NCBI RefSeq assembly: GCF_000149955.1
Contig: NW_017264848.1
Location: forward strand, 122,229-186,228
From: Fusarium oxysporum f. sp. lycopersici 4287
Taxonomy: Eukaryota; Ascomycota; Sordariomycetes; Hypocreales; Nectriaceae
Reading direction: 5' to 3'
Length of the DNA stretch: 64,000 bases
A model generated the notes under the pieces. It was not told where the DNA came from. It did no database searches and worked only from the letters and a program-made list of their open reading frames with translations. Positions 55,448-64,000 of the stretch are shown here, one piece after another. Positions within the stretch are counted from its first letter, which is position 1. Every line of letters starts with the position of its first letter. A program made the translations under genes and the position numbers.

Positions 55448-57950
55448 AATCGCAGCCTACCGTTCTAGTACACAGGCCCATAATAGGGGCAACGCTCAAT
55501 TATGCATTAAATTTAGCTCGGCACCGCGATATTCTTTGCCAAAATACGGCCCTTTCAGTCTCTATTTTCAATGCTTCTATTATTGGGAAAGGAAGCGCGC
55601 CTCGTGTCAGCTTCTGCTCCAAAAGTCTTAGCCGAAAGAAAGGGGCGATGTGTGGCTGGGAAGTTCTGAAACTGGCGACAATCTTGGATCTTGACCAGAT
55701 TCCGTGCAAATCCTCCTGTCGTTTCCCGGCTGGAGCTGCCGGATCACCTTGTCAGTGGATGCTATGGAGATCAGGGTGAGGAGCGGGGAGAAGGCAACGA
55801 AACATTGCACCAGACCCCCCAAGCATTGCACTCACCGAATACATGTTTCGCTCGGGGCCGTTTCATAGTGCTTCCTGTGTTGACCACTCCCTGCGGCTCC
55901 TGGTCTTTCGAATCCCCCAGAGTCATGAGGGAGGTGGGTCGGAGGGGTCGCGTCTCAGCTGACAATCAACAGTCTCTTTTCAAAGTCTGCAGTTTGTCAG
56001 GCTCGGAATCTTCATTCATCATAACACTTATAAACCTGTGTTATACGGAAACAAGTCTTGCTTGGTTGATTTAATCGATTCCTAGTCGGTTCTGGCCGCA
56101 TTTATGCAGTTATGTCCTCTGAATTGGTTTGGCGGACATCCGACGTACCAAGAATGTTCACACGAGGCACCATACTTCGCCGTATTTACAGAGTGAATTA
56201 ATGTAGCTATAACGAGAGTGACTGTTACGGAGCCACGGATCGGTGTCTTCATCGGTAAATACACAAGGTTCCATTGTTCCACGAAGCTCCAATATGCGGG
56301 TGCTCACATCCGAAAACCAACACACCATCTAAATTTGACTTCCTCCAAATGCTCTCTTGAAAAGAGTCGTTCCTTCCACATGAGGCATCCAACCAGGTGC
56401 TTCCTCCAAATAGGTATGGGCCACAGGCGGGATAGAAACTGGAAATATAGCGGTACGTACGACTATATGTTGAATTCAGCAAAAAATGTGCCTGTAGCTC
56501 ATGGCTGTATTCCAGATCAACTTACTGCAGAGTGAGTCACCAAGTGCTTTTGTATATGCTACCACAGGACTGGAACACGCGTTAGTAATAGAAGGATTTA
56601 TCAAGTATTCACAAGGCCATTACCTTCCGCAAACTCCACAAAACCGGCGCTCTAGAACATTGCCAGAATCGCAGTTATTATCCAAATAACTATTGAGTTG
56701 TCCTTCCACTAACAACGTCTCTCTCGGTACGATCATGAAGTTTGATCCAACTAGTTCCAATGCCGTCAGACATATAATTCAAGCAAGCATCGCCCAGAAA
56801 AGTTGGGACTTACTAGAACCACTCGACTTTTTGCAGTTGATACAGTGACAAAGGATAGAGCCCAACGGCTGGTCGCCAGTGAATCGGAATGTCACCTTGA
56901 CTGCGCCACAGTTACATTCCCCCTTCGTCTCCATTATGCCCGCTCTTCCTCTTGATGTGAGTCGAATGGTCCAAGATCAGGGAGCAGAAGCTGCAAAGGT
57001 CTCTCGGAAATAGTCTCTAAGGCAATAGCTTTCGCAATAGCAAGAGTCCTCTCAATAGAAACTAATCTGGCCAGACAGAGTTAGATGCTTGTGTAGTTAT
57101 CAAGGCGATGGTATTATTACAAACGGCGGCGCAAGGCGGATGGAGCCAAACTATTTTGAATTCAACTTACATACCTCATCCTGTAACTGTTCCATGGCTG
57201 CTTTTATGTCCGCCTGTTATTGTCTGGAATAACCAGCGACGGAAACGTCGGAGAGAACAGGAGCCTGCTATAACGTCATCGGTGGCCTGTTTCCTCCAAC
57301 AACAATGCTTCAGCCAGTGCAAGTGAGCCTCCAGCAATAAGGTGTGGCATATTGTTCCATAAAGTGCACAGGCAGTGATTCTCCGCCTATTAATCCCAAT
57401 TGGGCTCATGTTCATTTATGCGTAAGCCAATCTCTCAGGGCGGTAACCTATCTGAGCTGATCAGTGAGACTTATTGACGCCTTTCGTTCCTTTGATGCGG
57501 AGAGCGGCAAGCCCGGCAAGAGCTACCCTGCAAATCTAACACGGGGGGTGAGTCTAGCATCATAGGCTCGGGCTCGGGCTCGGGCTCGGGTTCGGGGATG
57601 AGCGGCTAGTCGTCAACGGGTTGCCGTAACTTTGAGGTCTCGATACATGTGTTATGGATTCATCATGTCTCTTTAACGACTTATAATCCCTGATTTTCAC
57701 TTAATTCAATTATACCTTTAATAAATGGCAAACTCCCGAATCCCTAAGCTGTTCCATAGAAGTAGGTAGGTGACACACAGCCACAGAACGTGGCTGGCGA
57801 GACGAGGAATGTACATCGCTAACATCTCACTTATATACTGCAATATCTACCTGTAAAATTCATTATAGATAAAACGAGTATGCTCTGTAGAGTTCTTCCC
57901 TTACGACGCCCGCATGATACATAAGACTAGACAGCATATTGCACCTGGTG
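55448..57950. other. Intergenic region without supported gene
   Basis: Only short overlapping ORFs without recognisable domains. Contains the longest GGCTCG array of the window at 57565-57597. Confidence 0.5.
57565..57597. repeat. (GGCTCG)n microsatellite
   Basis: Four perfect copies plus a variant. The same hexamer occurs at 48621-48638 (three copies) and, on the other strand, at 53981-53999 (three copies). Confidence 0.9.
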
Positions 57951-60434
57951 CTAGTAACCTGCCGGCACCCAATTCCCCAGCCAACTTTCATCAAGTACCT
58001 CGCCCGACGAAACCAAAAGACCCATCACATCATTGTATAGGGTGTGAGATGAAGTGGTCTCATTGTAAATCCCTAATCCATGGTTGGCATTTGTGTTTCC
58101 TGGATTATAGGCTCCAAGAGATTCGGTCTCTGCAGAAGGGACAGCAGTTTGTGCACAGTTGGTCGAGGGGTGACTTGACAACATGCGGTAGCTTTGCGTA
58201 GTGCTGTCATCCGTTAGCTCCCGTGGCGTTTCCTCCGTATCCATAGGATCCGCTGGCAGTGCCAGGCCTGGTCTACATTTTCTCTGAGGCTCCGGGCTCC
58301 TAGTGTTTGAATGAGCACGGGTAGCGTTGTCCGTAACGCTACGTGCTTGGCGAACAAGCTCGGTCATTTTGGTGAAAGCAGCCTCACCAGAGGTGACATA
58401 TTCCAGGCGGCCAAAGAAGCCGATGATGACTTCCATCAGAGCAATATCGTTTTGAGTTGACTCGTTGAACGGGTTGGATATGACATGAAGAAAAATAGTA
58501 GTAAGAGCCGTTAAAGGGTAATAGAACACAAGCCTTTAGTGGAGATGATTAGAAAGAAGCCCGGACCGTATTAACATTAAGGCCGAACGAGCAAGATAAG
58601 AAGGGCTAGGGGAATAGAGAAGCGAAATTGTAACATATTGCTTGGGGATAAGAACATACCAGACGGGAGTGAAGCTCTCTACATCAAGGTGCTTAGTGAG
58701 TAGCACAATAGACCTTGCTGCTTCAATGTGCGTTGTATGTATCTTTGGGGGAATAGAGTCCTGGGCACTCTCCTCGTTATAGATAAACAAGGGGGTAAAC
58801 CGACGACAGACAGCGCATAAAACGTAGTAGTAAGAGGAGTGCAAGACAACAAGCTGCATCTGCGATAGCCCTCGCGTGTTACATTTCCATCTAAGCGGTT
58901 TGCCTGGTTGAATTTCCGTTGGGATCGTTCGTCGCCATGATTCCAAATCTTGCAACAGCTGGTCCAGTATGCTCAAGAGGTGACTCGAAGACGAATAGAG
59001 CGCGGTTGCTGAATAGAGCCGGCGCGATATAATGCCACAAATACGGGAGAGCCTCGTAAAACACAAGAAGAAATCAAACATTGGACTGTTCTCCTGAGGG
59101 TCTAGGCCGGTTCCCGGGCTTCGGGCTATCTGCACGCCACGAGGAAAGCAGCAGCTGATTTCATCATCGTGGATCATCGAGGGTCGGCCACATCGTAAAG
59201 CAATCGTCTTGTCAAGACAGTATATTACCCAGAATACGCGGTTTCTCTCCTGTATTTCGTCTTCAGACAAACCCCACCCCGGCTGTGGGTGGCAATTTAG
59301 CCCAAGACTTTGGGCAAGCCGATAAGCAATGGAAGAGAGCGTGTACTCAAGCCTTTGGGGACTAGAGAGCCCCTGAGCAAAGACGGTCATGACGGCCAGG
59401 GCCTGAACTGCCATTAAATCTGTCGCGCCGTGAATGATTGCGGTTTCGTAAGACAAGGCATTTTGAAAGTAGCCCCATGATTCACGGCCAGATTCCTGAA
59501 ATGACTCTGCCGTCTCCTCCGAGAGTGCCGCACGACAGCCAGATGCCAAAACTGCATTCAATAAGGCCTTCCACGAAGGCAACTCGCCGTCCAAGTCAGT
59601 GCCACGGAGAGTTAGTTGGGCCTGAAATTTCTCTTGGTCCAGAACTGGAAAGATGCTTTGCACAGTCGAGAAGTAAGCCTCCACATATCTCTTGACGCGT
59701 GACTGCGGAATATGCTTTAAGTTGGACGATACCGGAGGCGTCAAGAGCGGGTTTGGTGGTATACATTTGGGTTGTCTAAGAAGGCTGAGAAGGCCATTTC
59801 GAATATCTTGGACAGTCTTGCAAAGTCGGCCTGAATCGGAAACTCGATCACGCGCCCACTTCAAGCCCAGGTCCGAGATAGTGGAAATTCCAGATGATGG
59901 CCCGGTGTACTCATCTCCACCCGTCGCTCGGATCCATACGGCTGGATCTCTCACATTGAGAGACTCAGCACTGTTGCCCTGGAGTATTCTGTCCAGAAGT
60001 GTACCCGAACTGCCATCTGAGCTAGTTGGACTTTGACGGACGGCGCCAGGATCAATCGGTGACTGGGCAGACAAACCTTGGATGGGTACTCCAGTAGCTG
60101 GGTCACAGAAGGACGTATTGCCGTTAAAAATAGTCCGGTTCACTGTAGCGTTCTGTTCCGGCTGCCAGAGCTCGCGTCGGTCCTCATTCTTGCTCATCGA
60201 CGTCGGTGGCGGGTCCAGAGCTGTCGCTGCGTGGTAACGTTGCAAGTCGTCACCATCTACCAACTGGTGCCGAGAACCGGTGGAGATTGACGGCCGGGCA
60301 CCAACGGGAGTACGGCGTCGCGTTCGTCTCTCGCCATCATACGTGCATTGGATCGACCGCAGCCTGCAGTTCCGACACACAGGCCGCGTTCGATCACACT
60401 TTATTTTGCGAGTGCGGCAGGTTTTGCACGCCAT
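57951..60434 (-). CDS. Zn2Cys6 fungal transcription factor (785 aa, two exons)
   Basis: Exon 1 is 60434-58660 and exon 2 is 58533-57951. The 126-nt intron (GTATGT donor, TAAAG acceptor, 58659-58534) splits a Trp codon, and the exon sum of 2358 nt is a whole number of codons. The N-terminus holds the binuclear zinc cluster (CKTCRTRKIKCDR, then CRNCRLRSIQC, residues 3-30). A Ser/Pro-rich linker follows, then the fungal_trans middle homology region (about 245-480) with RVFWVIYCLDKTIALRCGRP. The C-terminal part is low-complexity and acidic and may be the activating region. Such proteins bind CGG-type half-sites in the nucleus and often control nearby metabolic genes. Targets are unknown; the SnoaL-like and terpene-cyclase-like genes are the nearest candidates. 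Confidence 0.9.
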
Positions 60435-61542
60435 GTTCAGCAGGCCACGTCGGATCGAAAGAAAAAATGTGGTTCGCAGAAATGCTTACTCCAGATTCGA
60501 GAAAGGCCCAGACGCCGTTGACCCGAGAATTTCCAGGCCTGAGATTCTACCATGAAGCCTTGGCGCAGGAAAAGGAGGCTGGGGCGGGCGGTCATTGTCG
60601 GCAGAATAGCCTAAAAGGGGCAAGCGACTAAACCTGTGTGTAAGATCCAAAGTTTTCAAGTTGCTGTAAGGGTCAGTATGTGCTAAATGTGATGGCCTCA
60701 GGATGTGACCGTTTGGCTTGTCATCGGTAAAGCTAAGCCAGATTGGGAAGGATTAAAAGGGGATCATTACCTTAGCAAGACACCGACAAGATACATCATT
60801 AATACACACCTACATTTAATAATTAATAGTCGGACACTTAACCAACTACGCAACTACCCGATTCCCTATATAAACAGATGAGCTTAACCCGCGAATCAGC
60901 CGGCAAGATTAGCCTTTGGACCTCTGAAGACTGGACCTTTTGAGCAGACTAGTTTAAATCAAAGGCAAAATGCGCCTAGCTATAGGAATACATTAACAAT
61001 AAAAATAGGCAATTAATAGGGACACATCAAGAATTGATAGGGGCGCATCGTCCTTATGGACGCTTCAGCTTTGCAGCCTCTGATTTGTTAGTCACTTTTT
61101 TATTAGTGCAGGTAGGATTCTGCCGATACTCCCGAAGTACCTGACCTTAGCTCTCTTTACTCTAAAAGAGCAGATAATTGAATATCAGTCTCTTAACCAT
61201 TAATTATTAGGTCTCTCGTCATGCTCTAATTGGAGTTACCTCCTAGCTCTGAGAGTGATTTAAGACGTCATGCTCAAAGCCCTAGTCCTAACTGCAAATC
61301 ACGTTCTTAAAAACGACACTGGCATTAGGTATGCCGCTGGTCGGCTGTTCTCAGAGACGGGAGAATAATAGGAGTACGTGCTAATGGACGGAAGGTGTAA
61401 CCAAGTATTCGGAGATATAGAAGTTAATAGGAGCTGTAGAATAGCAATAAAGAGATTCTTTATTACTATAAGAGAAAAAGTAAATAGTTACTCTAAATAA
61501 AATAATTCTAATTTTATAAAGTAAATTATTCCTAGTAACGTG
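60435..61542. other. Promoter side of regulator, then transition to TA-rich DNA
   Basis: 60435-60900 has gene-like composition and serves as the upstream region of the regulator. From about 61400 the DNA becomes TA-rich up to the transposon end. No supported gene. Confidence 0.5.
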
Positions 61543-63392
61543 GTTAATAAGTAAATACACTATCTAAGCAAGTATACCAAAAATCCCTTATCCTATAATA
61601 TTTTCATCTAATTAGATACTTCTTAACCACTAAAGATATTATAACCTTTAGATAAGGCTAGAATCCTTCTTGCACTTTAAGCCCTTTAAAATAACCCTAA
61701 ATTAAGTCTCTAATACGCTTTAAATATCTATAAGGTTAACTATTAGAAGCTATATTGCCGTTAAAATGGCATTTAATTATAATATAATTATATCCTAAAC
61801 TCCTAGAAACTATCTAATCTAGAGGAATAAATAATAGTTTAATTCCTCTTTAATTTAGATTTGCAAGGATTTCCTGCATAACTACGTTTTATAGAATAAA
61901 TAGCTAATTTTCTTCTTACTAATTATAATATATTACTTATTGGCAAGCGCTAGGCTTATAACTTTATAAAGTAATAACTAAAGCTAAAGATATATTTATT
62001 TTAGAGATATAACTACTAAAGAGCTAAATATAAAGATTTAACTATTATTTATAGCTAGTTTAGGCTTATATAGAATATAATTATAAAGTATAATATCTAA
62101 TTAGATAATATCTAGAACTTTAATAAGACTGGCTTTATAATAGGCCTTATAATAGCTAGAATAGTTATTATAGGTTTAGAAAGGCAAGGAAGACTAAAAT
62201 TAGTATAGCCTAGAAATTAGGAATAAATTATAGTAATCTAGGTAATTAATATAAAAGGCCAGTTAATTATATTATTTATTATTAGTATAGGCTAATATTA
62301 CCTTATAAATTAGTACTAAGAAAGTAACCTCCTAGCTAATTAGGTTATTATAATAAGCTAAAATAGGTAAATAAATAATAAGCTAGGTCTTAAGTAGTTA
62401 AAGTACTTTAATTAGTCTATAAGTAACTAATTAGTTAGTACTTATTATCTTTTAATCCTTAATAGCTATAAAAGCTATTACTTTACTAACTTTAAGAGAT
62501 ACTACTAGGATAATAAGATTATTATACTTTATATACTGCCTTATATATCTTACTTACTTTAGCCTTTTAATATTAGGTACTTTATAGTACTAAAACAGGC
62601 TTATAGTTAAGAAATAAAGCATTTAATTAGATACTTTATAACTTATATTTCTAAGACTAAGTTCTTCCTAGCCTTTTATACTGCCTTTAAAGCTACTTTT
62701 ATAGAAAGTAATATCTAAGGGGGTTTTAGAGGAGCTAGACTTACTCCTCTTAACCTAGAAGCCATAATCTTAAAGCTTAATATATAGCTATAAACCCTAA
62801 CGCCTCCTAGGGAGGTTAGCTAACTATTAACCCTATAGGTTTTAAAGACCCTAAAGATAGTAATTAAGGCTTAATCTTAGTCTAAATACCTTAAAAAATA
62901 AATTAGAAGATATAAAGGCGGCTTCCTAGAGTTAATAATAGAAGCTTTAAAGTTAAATACTAAAGTAATAAGGGCAGTTATATATAAGGTTATCTTATTA
63001 AGGAATAAGGTCTAAAATCTTTAAGATGCAAATAAGATACTAAGCCAGCACTGCAGGGCAAAAAGAACTAAATTACAGAAAGGAGGGGCTATAACTATAT
63101 AGGAAGTATTATAAGTAATTAATCAGATAGATATTAATATATAGGTAGTGGCTAAATTATTAAGAAGTGGTAGTTAAGAAAGGTCAGAGCGACTAGGTAG
63201 TTAGTATTATAATATATATAGTAAGGCTAGGCATAATATAAGGACGTATTAGGTAGTAATTAAGATATCTAGGGAAGAGTATAGTAAGTAGATTTAATTA
63301 ATTAAATAGTTTATAGTGTTTTTAAATGGATTTAAAAGTTAAAGGCTAGGATTTTTAGTGCACTTACTTAGATAGTGTATTTACTTATTAAC
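61543..63392 (+). mobile_element. Full-length RIPed Fot1/pogo-type transposon (1850 bp)
   Basis: 44-bp terminal inverted repeats at 61543-61586 and 63349-63392 differ at four sites, all transitions. TIR and element length match Fot1/Pot2. In the plus strand near 62660-62815 the decayed transposase C-terminus is still readable (GGFRGARLTPLNLEAI, then TLTPP), which is typical of the fungal DDE_1 transposase tail. Many stops in the frame show that it is inactive. It is the reverse-oriented relative of the split copy at 33232-40791. Confidence 0.85.
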
Positions 63393-64000
63393 TATGTTAT
63401 ATTAATATATTTATATAATTTATTCTTAGAGAATATTAATAATATAATTGCTTTTAGACTAGGAAGTACTATTAGAATAATTAGGAGCTTTCTTATAACT
63501 TTAGGATTATACTTTAAAGTACTAGATAATAGGAATTAATAAAGCGGCATAATAGTTTTAATATAAAGGCATAACCTTATAGCAGCATAACTTTATATAA
63601 TATTTAATTAGTTAGTTCTTTGCAGACTTATAAATACTTCTTAATAAACCTAATATAATTAGCTCTCTTAATATAACCTTATTCTTACCTTAAGCTCTCC
63701 TAGTGCTTAAGATCTTAGTATAATAGGGTATCTTAAGAGGTCTTGTTTTAAATAGAAAATTCTTACTTTATTTATTACTTAGGAAATATATTTAATACTC
63801 TACTCTCTAATTACTATAAAAGGAAGTATATCTTTATTGCTTTTAATTAGTTCTTATTAGCTCCTTATCCTTTAGATACTAGGTTATATCCTCTGACTGC
63901 TAGTATAAACTCCTATTATTTATCTAAATCCGAGGGTGGCTAAGTAACTTTATATCTAACACCGAGTTAATATATTACTTACCTTATTATTAGCCTATAT
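63393..64000. other. TA-rich degraded repeat DNA to window end
   Basis: Dense stops in all frames and RIP-like composition. No identifiable element. Confidence 0.5.

Noticed and set aside
55363..56074. Overlapping ORFs of 60-140 codons
   Set aside because: They overlap on both strands and partly coincide with the decayed regulator fragment; none has a recognisable domain.

Overview
The window reads as accessory, transposon-rich nuclear DNA of a filamentous ascomycete (Pezizomycotina). Evidence: short GT-AG introns of 47-126 nt with CTAAC-type branch points, a Zn2Cys6 regulator, a PNP-NACHT-ankyrin NLR, OrsD-family proteins, Fot1/pogo and chromodomain Ty3/gypsy elements, and long TA-rich tracts that look RIP-mutated. 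A fragment of nuclear 18S rRNA at 173-336 looks closer, from memory, to the Sordariomycete/Leotiomycete sequence type than to the Aspergillus/Penicillium type; this is a weak taxonomic hint.

1-9.6 kb (+): a large Tc-toxin subunit A-like gene. It begins before the window, is interrupted by the 18S rRNA fragment, carries a one-base frame break near 2.18 kb and has one 48-nt intron. 10.9-14.2 kb (-): an NLR-type gene (nucleoside phosphorylase, NACHT, ankyrin repeats) with an in-frame stop and a frame break in its last repeat. 14.5-17.4 kb (-): an OrsD-like protein with two zinc-finger-like modules, an acidic tract and motifs resembling a tyrosine recombinase. Next to it are three copies of a 17-bp palindrome (17439-17577), then two decayed OrsD relatives (17.6-20.2 kb).

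20-34 kb and 39.8-40.8 kb: RIP-degraded DNA holding remains of a gypsy element, a piggyBac transposase and a Fot1/pogo transposon. The Fot1 copy (33232-40791) is split by an apparently intact, un-RIPed chromodomain gypsy element (34111-39801) with an ATAAT target duplication. The right-hand LTR contains a 100-N assembly gap.

40.9-60.5 kb: gene-bearing DNA. It holds a four-exon GMC oxidoreductase, a 212-bp MITE, an interrupted AIF-like FAD oxidoreductase, a broken zinc alcohol dehydrogenase, a small secreted protein, a broken terpene-cyclase-like gene beside a 32-bp inverted repeat, an intact three-exon SnoaL-like gene and a two-exon Zn2Cys6 regulator with a decayed partial copy 4.7 kb away. 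61.5-63.4 kb: a second full-length RIPed Fot1/pogo copy, then more RIPed DNA to the end.

The genes do not form one obvious pathway. The window is a mosaic of gene islands, many damaged, between repeat blocks. The most unusual parts are the OrsD/recombinase-like genes with their palindromes, and the rRNA fragment inside the toxin-like gene.
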